64,000 nt of DNA, taken from positions 1 to 64,000 of the forward strand of contig NZ_JAEKJA010000001.1 of assembly GCF_016411865.1 (NCBI RefSeq), read 5' to 3'. The DNA is from Acuticoccus mangrovi (GTDB lineage Bacteria > Pseudomonadota > Alphaproteobacteria > Rhizobiales > Amorphaceae). Below the pieces are notes generated by a model that searched no databases, was not told where the DNA came from, and was given only the letters and a program-made list of their open reading frames with translations. This document shows, in pieces, positions 24,573 through 32,902 of the stretch (position 1 is the first letter of the stretch; the number at the start of each line of letters is the position of its first letter). Both the position numbers and the translations under genes were made by a program.

Positions 24573-25321
24573 GCGCCACCGAGAGCCGTCCCGTCGCCAT
24601 CAGCATGAGCGGGGTCGAGAAGTTCTACGGCACCTTCAAGGCCCTCGCCGGCATCGATCTCACGGTGCATCGGGGCGAGAAGATCGTGGTGTGCGGACCG
24701 TCGGGCTCGGGCAAGTCCACGCTGATCCGCTGCATCAACAGCCTCGAGCCGCACGATGCCGGCAGCATCGTGGTGAACGGCATCAACGTCGACGGCTCGG
24801 CCTCGGCGACGCGCGACGTGCGCCTCGAATGCGGCATGGTCTTCCAGCACTTCAATCTCTTCCCGCATCTCACGGTGCTGGAGAATTGCATGCTCGCCCC
24901 GCGCCTCAACCGCGCCCTCTCCAAGAAGGTCAACGAGACGCTGGCACGCCGCTTCCTCGCCCACGTCCAGGTCGAGGAGCACGCCCACAAATATCCGAGC
25001 CAGCTCTCCGGCGGCCAGCAGCAGCGCGTGGCGATCGCCCGGGCGCTGTGCATGGAGCCGCCCATCATGCTGTTCGACGAGCCCACCTCCGCGCTCGACC
25101 CGGAGGTCATCAACGAGGTGCTCGGCGTGATGGAGATGCTCGCCGCCGAAGGCATGACCATGGTGTGCGTGACGCACGAGATGGGCTTCGCCCGCCGCGT
25201 CGCCAACCGCTGCGTGTTCATGGACAAGGGCGAGATCGTCGAGGTGAACACCGCCGACGCCTTCTTCGACACCCCGAGCTCGCCGCGCCTCCAGTCCTTC
25301 CTGTCGCGCATCTTGCACTGA
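24569..25321 (+). CDS. Amino-acid ABC transporter ATP-binding protein
   Basis: The 250-residue protein has Walker A (GPSGSGKST), the Q-loop (FQHFNLFPHLTVLEN), the ABC signature (LSGGQQQRVAIARAL), Walker B (IMLFDEPTSALD) and the H-loop (VTHEM). It energises the polar-amino-acid importer formed with the two upstream permeases. The start is a TTG at 24569 that overlaps the permease stop as TTGA, and no ATG or GTG start fits better. It ends the transporter operon. Confidence 0.93.
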   Translation: MSATESRPVAISMSGVEKFYGTFKALAGIDLTVHRGEKIVVCGPSGSGKSTLIRCINSLEPHDAGSIVVNGINVDGSASATRDVRLECGMVFQHFNLFPHLTVLENCMLAPRLNRALSKKVNETLARRFLAHVQVEEHAHKYPSQLSGGQQQRVAIARALCMEPPIMLFDEPTSALDPEVINEVLGVMEMLAAEGMTMVCVTHEMGFARRVANRCVFMDKGEIVEVNTADAFFDTPSSPRLQSFLSRILH

Positions 25322-25437
25322 GCTTGCCGCCTGCGCGGCTCGCGGGCGACTTCACGGGGCTGTGTGGCAGCGCCGCTTCATCGGCGGGCGGGGGAGATGC
25401 TATCCCTCGTCGGACGGCTGGCGGCGGATGAGGCGGG

Positions 25438-26877
25438 ATGACGCGCGGATCGTTCGAGGACTATTTCGATGCGCTCGCCCAGCGCGAGTCGAGCGACGAC
25501 TACGGCCTCGTCAGCTCGCTCGGCTTTCTCGGGCGCTACCAGATGAGCGAGCCGTCGCTTCAGGAGATCGGCTACTATCGCGGCGACGGCACCGCGGCGA
25601 TCGACTTCGTCGGCGCCTGGACCGGCCGCAACGGCATCAACTCCACCGCCGACTTTCTCGCGAGCCAGGGCGTGCAGGACGCCGCGGCGCGCGAATATAC
25701 CGACTGGAACTGGCAGATCCTCTCCCAATACGGCTTCGACATCTATGCCGGGCAGACCCTCAACGGGCACCGTCTGACGGTCTCCGGCATTCTCGGCGCC
25801 ACCTGGCTCGTCGGCTTCGAAGGGATGCGGGCCTTTCTGGAATCGGGCGGCCAGATCGCCGCGGACGATCCCTACGGCACGTCGATGCTCGAATATCTGG
25901 CGCTCCTCAACGACTACGACGTGCCGGCCCGCTACTCCGTCTCGCTGGGCGGCGACAACGTGCTGACGGGCGGCGCCGGGGACGATCGCTTCGTCGGGCG
26001 CGGCGGCAACGACCGCATCGACGGCGGCGCGGGCTACGACGGCGCCGTCTACCGCGGCGACTTCGACGAGTATCGGATCGACGCCGCGGCCGACGGCAGC
26101 GTGCGCATCGCCCATAGCGGCGGCTCCGGCATCGACGGCGTCGATCGGACCACGGGGATCGACTATTTCGTGTTCGCCGACCGCACGGTCGCGCGCGCCG
26201 ACATCGAGGATGGCGACGGCGGCCGCGGCACCGCGGTCGACGGTGCCCGTCTCGTCGGCAGCGGCGGGCCGGACCGCCTGATCGGCACCGCCGGCGACGA
26301 CGTGATCCTCGCCGCACGCGGCGACGATTTCGTGCGCAGCGGGCGCGGCGACGACCGCACCAAGGCCGGCTCCGGCGACGACGTGGTGGTGGGCGCGGCC
26401 GGGCGCGACGTGATCGCCGGCGGCGGTGGAGACGACCGGCTCGTCGCGGGCTCGGGGGACGACCGCGTCGCGGGCGGCGGTGGCGGCGACGTCGTGAAGG
26501 CGGGCACCGGCAGCGACACCGTCGCCGGCGGGGCGGGCGCCGACCTTCTCGTCGGCGGTGCCGGCGCCGACGAGATCCGCGGCGGCGCGGGTGCCGACAC
26601 GCTCTTCGGCGGCAGCGGCGACGACGCGATGTTCGGCGGCGGCGGCGCGGACCTCTTCGTGTTCGGCCCCGGCGACGGGCACGACTGGATCGGCGACTTC
26701 GACCCCGCCACGGACGTGGTCGATCTCACCCGCCACTCCGGCCTCGCCCATCTCGCCGACCTCCTCGTCAAGACCTCTGCGGAAGGCTTTGCGATCCTCA
26801 GTCCGACGGCGGCGGACAGCGTGACCCTCGCCGGCGTGCGCCCGGAGGATCTCGACGAGGGCAACGTCCTCGTCTGA
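25438..26877 (+). CDS. RTX calcium-binding protein with lysozyme-like N-terminal domain
   Basis: The 479-residue protein has no signal peptide. Residues 1–165 form a domain with ALAQRESSDDYGLVSSLGFLG, RYQMSEPSLQEIGYY, GRNGINSTADFL and LNGHRLTVSGILGATWLVGF, resembling lysozyme- or transglycosylase-like N-terminal domains of secreted RTX proteins, with Glu17 as a candidate acid. From about residue 175, roughly a dozen GGxGxD-type nonapeptides follow (for example GGAGDDRFVGRGGNDRI). The end, DLFVFGPGDGHDWIGDFDP, is typical of type I secretion substrates. No HlyB/HlyD transporter is adjacent. It may act on peptidoglycan outside the cell or in the envelope. Confidence 0.8.
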   Translation: MTRGSFEDYFDALAQRESSDDYGLVSSLGFLGRYQMSEPSLQEIGYYRGDGTAAIDFVGAWTGRNGINSTADFLASQGVQDAAAREYTDWNWQILSQYGFDIYAGQTLNGHRLTVSGILGATWLVGFEGMRAFLESGGQIAADDPYGTSMLEYLALLNDYDVPARYSVSLGGDNVLTGGAGDDRFVGRGGNDRIDGGAGYDGAVYRGDFDEYRIDAAADGSVRIAHSGGSGIDGVDRTTGIDYFVFADRTVARADIEDGDGGRGTAVDGARLVGSGGPDRLIGTAGDDVILAARGDDFVRSGRGDDRTKAGSGDDVVVGAAGRDVIAGGGGDDRLVAGSGDDRVAGGGGGDVVKAGTGSDTVAGGAGADLLVGGAGADEIRGGAGADTLFGGSGDDAMFGGGGADLFVFGPGDGHDWIGDFDPATDVVDLTRHSGLAHLADLLVKTSAEGFAILSPTAADSVTLAGVRPEDLDEGNVLV

Positions 26878-26982
26878 CGTGCATGCGCAAGCTATGCGTT
26901 GCCTGCGGGTCTCCTGCGAGAGACATGCGCCTTCCCGCTTGCGGCTTTGCGCGCTTCGCCCGATGAGCTAATCCCATCCCAT

Positions 26983-27717
26983 ATGACCGAACCCGCCGAC
27001 GATGGTACATCGAGCCTCACCTGGTTTCTCAGGGGCACGACCCATCTCTTCTCGCTTCCCGCGCTCGTTCTGATGACGGCGCAGGTCGGCTTCGCCGCCC
27101 TCGCGCGCGAGGCCGGCTTCGACGTCTGGCAGTCGATGTTCCTGAACGTCGCCATCTGGGCGCTGCCGAGCCAGGTGGTGTTCGTCGGCTTCGTGGGCTC
27201 GGGCGCCTCGCTCGCCACCATCATGCTGGCGGTGGCGCTGTCCGGGGTGCGCTTCATGCCGATGGTGATGTCCTGGTCGCCCGTGGTGCGCGCGCCCAAC
27301 ACGCCGCGCTGGCAGCTCTACTTCCTCTCCTGGTTCGTCGCCATCACGGCCTGGGTGTTCGCCATGGCGAAGCTGCCGCGCCTCTATCGGCGGGCGCGCA
27401 TTCCCTTCTTCGCCGGCTTCGCCATGGGGTTGACCTTCTCCAACATGGCGGTGGTCGGCATCGCCCACACGATGCTCGGCGAGTTCCCCGCCGTGGTCGC
27501 CGCCGCGCTCATCTTCCTCACGCCGAACTACTTCATCATGGCGCTGTGGGGCTCGGCACGGGCGAGCGCCGACAAGATCGCTCTCGGCACCGGACTGGTG
27601 CTCGGGCCGCTCTGCGCCACCGTCGTTCCAGGCGCCGATCTCCTCGTCGCCGGTCTCGTCGGCGGCACCTTCGCCTACATCGTGCAGCGCATCATCTCGG
27701 CACGGAGATCGGTATGA
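26983..27717 (+). CDS. azlC: AzlC-family branched-chain amino-acid exporter subunit
   Basis: The 244-residue integral membrane protein has the AzlC pattern: LPALVLMTAQVGFAALAREA, PSQVVFVGFVGSGASLATIM, SGVRFMPMVMSWSPVVR, and a later LGLGLGPLCATVVPG-like segment. AzlC works with the small AzlD protein in export of branched-chain or similar amino acids. The downstream gene begins with an ATGA overlap, confirming the pair. The ATG at 26983 removes a non-hydrophobic in-frame lead that starts at 26899. Confidence 0.86.
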   Translation: MTEPADDGTSSLTWFLRGTTHLFSLPALVLMTAQVGFAALAREAGFDVWQSMFLNVAIWALPSQVVFVGFVGSGASLATIMLAVALSGVRFMPMVMSWSPVVRAPNTPRWQLYFLSWFVAITAWVFAMAKLPRLYRRARIPFFAGFAMGLTFSNMAVVGIAHTMLGEFPAVVAAALIFLTPNYFIMALWGSARASADKIALGTGLVLGPLCATVVPGADLLVAGLVGGTFAYIVQRIISARRSV

Positions 27718-28073
27718 TGGCGGACGACACCGTCTTCTCCCTCATGGGGCTCGGGACCTATCTCACGATCCTCGTCGCAGCGGCGCTGCCGACGCAGATC
27801 TGGCGCTGGCTCGGCGTGCTGTTCGCTGGTCGCCTCGACGATCAGTCCGAGCTCTTCATCTGGGTGAAGGCGGTGGCGACGGCGCTGGTGGCGGGCGTCA
27901 TCGCCAAGCTGATCCTGACTGAGAACGGGCCGCTCGCCACCGTGCCCGCCTTGGCGCGGGTGGGGGCGGCCGCCGTGGGCTTCGTGGTCTATCTGCTCGG
28001 CGGCCGGCGCCTTGCCCTCGGGGTGTTCGGCGCCGAGGTGGCGTTGCTCGCCTCCTGGTTCACGCTGCGCTGA
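27714..28073 (+). CDS. azlD: AzlD-family small membrane protein
   Basis: The 119-residue protein has about four hydrophobic segments (TYLTILVAAALPTQIWRWLG, VKAVATALVAGVIAKLIL, GAAAVGFVVYLLGG and FGAEVALLASWF), the size and layout of AzlD. It starts at 27714 (ATGA overlap with azlC) or at the next ATG at 27717. Its 3' end overlaps the end of the convergent HIT gene by 14 bases. Confidence 0.83.
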   Translation: MMADDTVFSLMGLGTYLTILVAAALPTQIWRWLGVLFAGRLDDQSELFIWVKAVATALVAGVIAKLILTENGPLATVPALARVGAAAVGFVVYLLGGRRLALGVFGAEVALLASWFTLR

Positions 28074-28488
28074 CGGCGGCGCGCAGCCTCTGCGCATTCG
28101 CCTTCACCTCTTCGGCCGGGGCCATCTCGCCCGAATGGGGGCGCAGCGGCACCCCCTCGTGGCGCGGCAGCACGTGCCAATGGGTGTGGAACACCATCTG
28201 GCCGCCGGCGCTCTCCACGAAGTGCTGGACCGTCACCCCGTCGGCCGCGAAGGCCGCTTTGACCGCCTTCGCCATGCGCTGCACGGTGTGCACGCAGGCG
28301 GTGAGGTCGCTCGGGTCGATGTCGAGGATGTTGCGCGAGGCGGCTTTCGGCAGCACCAGGCAATGGCCCGGCACGCGGGGCATGATGTCCATGATCACGC
28401 GGGTCTTCTCGTCCTCGTAGACGGTCTCGGACGGCAGCTCGCCGCGCAGGATCTTGGCGAAGATGTTGTCGGGATCGTAGGCCGTCAT
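28060..28488 (-). CDS. HIT family nucleotide-binding hydrolase
   Basis: The 142-residue protein begins DPDNIFAKILRGELPSETVY and has the histidine-triad motif HTHWHVLP, with the branch features VIMDIMPRVPGHCLVLPK. These are typical of bacterial Hint-like proteins, which hydrolyse nucleoside phosphoramidates or dinucleotides. A good AAAGAG-like ribosome site precedes the ATG. It follows the sulfotransferase-like gene on the same strand with an 18-base gap. Confidence 0.92.
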   Translation of the reverse strand: MTAYDPDNIFAKILRGELPSETVYEDEKTRVIMDIMPRVPGHCLVLPKAASRNILDIDPSDLTACVHTVQRMAKAVKAAFAADGVTVQHFVESAGGQMVFHTHWHVLPRHEGVPLRPHSGEMAPAEEVKANAQRLRAAVSAA

Positions 28489-28506
28489 GGCACTCTTTCC
28501 GTTGTC

Positions 28507-29226
28507 TCAGGGGATCGATCGGGGACGGGCGATGTCGAGCACGCGGCGCGCGGAGCGGGTGAGGAGACCGGCCCGCCGGTTGCGCGTCGGCAGGCGGCGC
28601 ATGAGGATCTCCATGCCCTCCGAATAGAGGGCGAACTCGTCGGTGAGGATCGCGGCGATGGCGCGGCGGATCTCCGGGTCGGCCATCGGCTTTTCCGAGT
28701 TCACGTTGCCGCCGGTCGCCGTGTCGTGCAGCCCGAGGAGCGGCAAGGCGAGGGGGAAGAGCTCGCTGATGCCGACGAAGCCGTAGTCCGACAGCGGGGC
28801 GCCCTCGCAATAGTAGCGCTGGAAGGTGCGCACCCGATCGAGCATGGCGAACTCGACCACCGAGAGATCGCCGGCGTGCACGGCGTCGTTCATCTTGTTG
28901 CCGGCGAGCTCCTGCCGGCGGACGAAGTGGTAGTGCGAGACGACGTGCTCTACCGGCTCGCGCAGCCACACCCACATCTGCGACGGGTCGTCGACGATCG
29001 GCACGATGTTGCGCGCCTTGAAGTGGCCGTGCAGCACCCGCACGCCGGCGGCTTCGAGGTCGCGCACCATCTCCTTGTCGAACTCGTGCGGCTTGCGCCG
29101 GGCGAGGGAATGGGTGCGCGCGTTGTCGGGACCATAATAGAGCGCCAGCCCGGTGCCGTAGCGGTGGGCGAGGATCTGGCGGAACCGGGTGCCGGCCGTC
29201 TTCGGGATGTGAATGGAGAAGTACAT
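28507..29226 (-). CDS. Sulfotransferase-family-like protein
   Basis: The 239-residue protein begins MYFSIHIPKTAGTRFRQILA. The HIPKTAGT segment is the 5'-phosphosulfate-binding loop of sulfotransferases. WVWLREPVEHVVSHYHFVRR matches the 3'-phosphate-binding Arg/Ser region. The acceptor is unknown. It lies 15 bases after the acyltransferase-like gene in an operon that also includes HIT, and the combination suggests modification of a surface polymer or lipid. Confidence 0.75.
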   Translation of the reverse strand: MYFSIHIPKTAGTRFRQILAHRYGTGLALYYGPDNARTHSLARRKPHEFDKEMVRDLEAAGVRVLHGHFKARNIVPIVDDPSQMWVWLREPVEHVVSHYHFVRRQELAGNKMNDAVHAGDLSVVEFAMLDRVRTFQRYYCEGAPLSDYGFVGISELFPLALPLLGLHDTATGGNVNSEKPMADPEIRRAIAAILTDEFALYSEGMEILMRRLPTRNRRAGLLTRSARRVLDIARPRSIP

Positions 29227-29241
29227 GGTCGGCGGGCAGGC

Positions 29242-30432
29242 TCAGCCTTTGCGATAGGGCGTATAGGTGTTGAGCACGTCGTTCTGATGCGTCACGGCGC
29301 GCCGCTCCCGGTCGAGATAGTCCTTCACCGCCTCCCGCAGGCCGGAATGGCGCAGATAGTGCGCCGAGCGCGTGGCGCAGGCCTCGTAGCCTCTGGCGAG
29401 CTTATGGTCGCCCTGAGCACCGGCCTCCACCCGCTCCAGCCCGTGGGCGATCGCGAAGTCGATGGCCTGGTAGTAGCACACCTCGAAGTGGAGGAAGGGG
29501 TGATCCTCGGTGCATCCCCAATAGCGGCCGAAGAGGGTGTGCGAGCCGGCAAGGTTCAGGGCACCCGCCACCGGCCGTCCCGCCCGCTCGGCGAAGATCA
29601 GCACGACGCGATGGGCGAGCCGCTCGCCGAGCAGCGAGAAGAAGGTGCGATTGAGGTAGGGCCGCCCCCACTTGCGCGACCCGGTGTCGGAATAGAACTC
29701 GAAGAAGGCGTCCCAATGGGCTTCGGTGATGTCGTCGCCGGTGATCCAGCGGATGGTGATGTCGTTGGCGAGAGCGTCGCGCCGCTCGCGCCGCACCTGC
29801 TTGCGCTTGCGCGAGGCGAGGGCGGCGAGGAAGTCCTCCGGCGTCGCGTAGCCGCGATTGGTGAAGTGGAACTGGGTGTCGTGGCGGATCAGATAGTGGG
29901 CCGCCTCGAGGGCGGCGATGTCGGCGTCCTCGGCGAAGGTGACGTGGACCGACGAGGCGTCGGTCTGCTCGGCGAGGGCGACGAGCGCCCGGGCGAGGAT
30001 GTCGCGCCGGCCCGTCTGGTCGCGGTCGCCCACGAGGAGGCGCGGCCCCTGGGCGGGGGTGAAGGGTACCGCGGTCTGGAGCTTCGGATAGTAGCGGCCG
30101 CCGGCCCGGGCGAACGCGTCCGCCCAGCCGTGGTCGAAGACGTACTCGCCCTGGCTGTGGCTCTTCAGGTAGGTCGGGGCGGCGGCGATCGGGGTGCCGC
30201 CGTCGCGCACCACGAGGTGGCGCGGGAACCAGCCGCTGCGCCCGCCGACGCAGCCCGCATCCTCGAGCGCGGAAAGAAAGTCGTAGGAGACGAACGGGTT
30301 GAAGGGCGCCGGGCCGCCGCCTTCGAGCCGTCCGCCGGGGCCGAGGCACCAGCCGGGGTTGGCGAGCCCGTCCCAATTCGATCGACCGACCTCGGAAAGG
30401 TCGCCGGTCGCTTCGATCGTGAGCGTATCCAT
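29242..30432 (-). CDS. GNAT/FemAB-like acyltransferase (DUF482, COG3146)
   Basis: The 396-residue protein starts at the ATG at 30432 after GGAGCGCGCG. It contains NPFVSYDFLSALEDAGC, EYVFDHGWADAFARAGGRYY, PKLQTAVPFTPAQGPRLLVG, RKRKQVRRERR and GCTEDHPFLHFEVCYYQAID, FAIAHGLERVEAGAQGDHK. These are the invariant blocks of the DUF482 family, which has a double GNAT fold and has been likened to FemAB peptidoglycan aminoacyltransferases. The substrate is not established. It is in an operon with the sulfotransferase-like gene. Confidence 0.87.
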   Translation of the reverse strand: MDTLTIEATGDLSEVGRSNWDGLANPGWCLGPGGRLEGGGPAPFNPFVSYDFLSALEDAGCVGGRSGWFPRHLVVRDGGTPIAAAPTYLKSHSQGEYVFDHGWADAFARAGGRYYPKLQTAVPFTPAQGPRLLVGDRDQTGRRDILARALVALAEQTDASSVHVTFAEDADIAALEAAHYLIRHDTQFHFTNRGYATPEDFLAALASRKRKQVRRERRDALANDITIRWITGDDITEAHWDAFFEFYSDTGSRKWGRPYLNRTFFSLLGERLAHRVVLIFAERAGRPVAGALNLAGSHTLFGRYWGCTEDHPFLHFEVCYYQAIDFAIAHGLERVEAGAQGDHKLARGYEACATRSAHYLRHSGLREAVKDYLDRERRAVTHQNDVLNTYTPYRKG

Positions 30433-30574
30433 CGCGCGCTCCTTCAAGGGTGGAGGGGCCGGCCGCCGTGGCGGCGGGGCGCGATCCTCCAGCAACATAA
30501 GGGCCGTGGCAGCGGGTGTCGCGGGGGGCGCGGCGCTGCGCCCTGCCGAGGGTGCTGCACGTCGTGTGCCGCAA

Positions 30575-31282
30575 TCAGGCGGCAAACCCCTCGAAGATGA
30601 TCTGGTCGGCGTAGGGGGCGACGCGCCGCGCCTCCGCGCGCGAGCGCACCGTCCAGGCGAGAACCGGGCGCTTGCGGCGCGCGAGCCAGGGTCCCGGATG
30701 GGGCAGCGCCGTCGCGAAGTAGGCGACGAAGTCGGCGCGTGTGCGCGGCAGGTGCAACAGCATGTCGCGGCCGAAGCGGTTCACCAGCGAGGCGGCCTTC
30801 GCCTCGCCGCCGGCGAGAATGCCGAGCGGTGTGTCGGGGAGCGCCGCGCGCAGCATCGCGAGGAGGTCGACGTCGAAGGTCATCACCGCCGCCGCCCCGC
30901 CATAGCCGGCGAGAGCGCGGCCGATCGCCGCCGTCATCGCCGCCTTCGCCGCCTCCCCGGGCGGCGCCTTCAGCTCGATGAAGAGCGCCGCGCGACCGCT
31001 CGTGAGCGCCAGAAGATCCGTCACCGAAGACAGCGTCTCGTCACACCCGCGCACGGCGACCGCGCGCAGCTCGTCGAGCGTATGGTCGAGGACGCGGCCG
31101 GCGCGGAAGGTGGTGCGCTCCAGCATGGCGTCGTGGATCATCACGAGGCCGCCGTCGGCGGTGAGGCGGAGGTCGACCTCCACCCCGTAGCCCGCCTCGA
31201 TCGCCGCTTCGACGGCGGTGAGGGTGTTCTCGGCGAGCCCCTCGCCGTGCAGTCCGCGATGGGCGATGGGGCGCGCCGTCAA
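30575..31282 (-). CDS. Glycerophosphodiester phosphodiesterase family protein
   Basis: The C-terminal domain is a GDPD TIM barrel: PIAHRGLHGEGLAENTLTA, EVDLRLTADGGLVMIHDAML, LFIELKAPPG and AWTVRSRAEAR. It hydrolyses glycerophosphodiesters to glycerol-3-phosphate and alcohol. The true start is uncertain. The nearest standard codon is TTG at 31282, which would start just before TARPIAHRG. An ATA at 31306, which overlaps the RidA stop as ATAA and has GGAG eight bases upstream, would add eight residues. There is no in-frame ATG or GTG nearby. It follows the RidA gene in the same operon. Confidence 0.85.
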   Translation of the reverse strand: MTARPIAHRGLHGEGLAENTLTAVEAAIEAGYGVEVDLRLTADGGLVMIHDAMLERTTFRAGRVLDHTLDELRAVAVRGCDETLSSVTDLLALTSGRAALFIELKAPPGEAAKAAMTAAIGRALAGYGGAAAVMTFDVDLLAMLRAALPDTPLGILAGGEAKAASLVNRFGRDMLLHLPRTRADFVAYFATALPHPGPWLARRKRPVLAWTVRSRAEARRVAPYADQIIFEGFAA

Positions 31283-31302
31283 CCAGTCCGGAACGAGCCC
31301 GG

Positions 31303-31773
31303 TTATAGCGCGATCTCCACCACGCCCTCGACCTCGACGGCGGCACCGAAGGGCAGGTTGGCGACGCCCACCGCCGCACGGGCGTGGCGGCCGCTGTCGC
31401 CCATCACCTCGGCGAAGAGGTTCGAGGCGCCGTTGATGACGGCGGGATGGTCGCCGAAGTCGGGGGTGGAATTCACGAACCCGTTGACCTTCACAATGCG
31501 CACGAGGCGGGAGAGGTCGCCGCCGAGCGCGTTTTTCACGTGCGCGAGAATATGAAGGGCGCACAGGCGTGCGGCGGCCTGCGCATCGGCCACGCTGACG
31601 GTCTCGCCACAGCGGCCGACGCACTCGAGCCCGTTCGGCCCCATCGGCAGCTGGCCGGACACGAAGAGCAGCGATCCGGTCTGCACGACGGGCACATAGG
31701 AGCCTTGCGGGGCGGTCGGCTGGGGCAGGGTGTAGCCGAGGCGCGTCAGCGCGTCCTCGATGCTGTTGGTCAT
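31303..31773 (-). CDS. RidA/YjgF family enamine/imine deaminase
   Basis: The 156-residue protein starts at an ATG with AGGAG six bases away. Hallmarks are PVVQTGSLLFVSGQLPMGPN, ILAHVKNALGGDLSRLVRIV, KVNGFVNSTPDF and ARAAVGVANLPFGAAVEVEG. This is the longer subgroup of about 155 residues. Members hydrolyse reactive enamines and imines made by PLP enzymes. It is directly upstream of the GDPD gene. Confidence 0.91.
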   Translation of the reverse strand: MTNSIEDALTRLGYTLPQPTAPQGSYVPVVQTGSLLFVSGQLPMGPNGLECVGRCGETVSVADAQAAARLCALHILAHVKNALGGDLSRLVRIVKVNGFVNSTPDFGDHPAVINGASNLFAEVMGDSGRHARAAVGVANLPFGAAVEVEGVVEIAL

Positions 31774-31966
31774 GGAAGGCTCCTTTTCGTTCCCGCCGAG
31801 CAATAGGTAGGTTGCCGGACGGGCGCAAGCGGCCACCCGGCCGACTTGACGACACCCGTCGGCACCATAGAAACCGTCACCGTGCGGCGTGTGGGCACGG
31901 GGTGACCGCGCGCGACCGGCAACCCGGGCGGCTCGTTCCGCCGCTGCCCCCCGAAGGAGGATGCCC

Positions 31967-32839
31967 ATGGCTCTCACACTCAGCGCACGCACGAGGCGGC
32001 TGCTGCGCCGGCGCGTCGCTCCCGCGCTCCTCGGCGCCGTGGCGGCCTCCGTCGGAGTGGCGGGCGCGGCGCAGGCGGCGGGCGCTCTGGTGCCCCACCG
32101 CGCCGTCTACGACGTGACGCTCAGCCGCGCCGAAGCGAGCGCCAGCATGATTTCGGCGAAGGGCCGGCTCGTGTTCGAGCTCTCCGGCGCCCGCTGCGAG
32201 GGCTACGTGGTGAACTCGCGCTTCGTCACCCGCGTGATGGACCGGGAGGGCAACAGCCGCGTCACCGACCTGCGCTCCTCCACCTTCGAGGCGATGGATC
32301 CGGCCGAGTTCACCTTCCTCAACCAGACCTATATCGACGACAACCTCGCCTCGGAGGTGAAGGGATCGGCCGAGGCGAAGGCGGGCGGCGTCGAAGTGAC
32401 GCTGACGGCGCCGAAGCAGGCGACGTTGGAGCTCGGCCGTGCGCTCTTTCCCACCGCCCACACCCAGCTGATCCTCGATTCGGCGGCGGCCGGCGAGCGC
32501 GTGCTCGAGGCCCCGATCTTCGACGGCGGCGACAACGCCGACACCCTCTACGACAGCACCACGGTGATCGGGCCGGAGCGCACCGACCTGCCCGGCGCGA
32601 GCGAAGAGGAGCGTGCCAAGCTCTCGGTGATCGAGAATGCCGAGGCGATGAAGGCGTGGCGTCTCGTGATCAGCTACTTCGCCGCCGACGGCGGGACGGG
32701 GGAGAAGGTGCCCGACTACGAGCTGACCTTCACCCTGCTCGAGAACGGCATCAGCTACGACGTGATGTTCGACTACGGCGCCTTCGCGCTCACCGGCCGG
32801 CTCAGCGAGCTGGAGCTTCGCGAGGCCCCGGACTGCTGA
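31967..32839 (+). CDS. eipB: EipB-like cell-envelope integrity protein (DUF1849)
   Basis: The 290-residue protein has a signal peptide ending near GAAQAAGA, followed by LVPHRAVYDVTLSRAEASAS, GRLVFELSGARCEGYVVNSR and FLNQTYIDDNLASEVKGSAE. This matches EipB, a periplasmic beta-spiral protein needed for envelope integrity in Brucella. Cysteines in GARCEGY and at the C-terminal APDC could form the family's disulfide. The start is the second of two ATGs, placed six bases after an AGGAGG. It is a single-gene unit. Confidence 0.86.
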   Translation: MALTLSARTRRLLRRRVAPALLGAVAASVGVAGAAQAAGALVPHRAVYDVTLSRAEASASMISAKGRLVFELSGARCEGYVVNSRFVTRVMDREGNSRVTDLRSSTFEAMDPAEFTFLNQTYIDDNLASEVKGSAEAKAGGVEVTLTAPKQATLELGRALFPTAHTQLILDSAAAGERVLEAPIFDGGDNADTLYDSTTVIGPERTDLPGASEEERAKLSVIENAEAMKAWRLVISYFAADGGTGEKVPDYELTFTLLENGISYDVMFDYGAFALTGRLSELELREAPDC

Positions 32840-32902
32840 GGGAAAGCCGCCCGTGAGCGCGACGGCGACCGGCGCCGCGCTCGGCCGCCCGCGCGGACGG
32901 GC

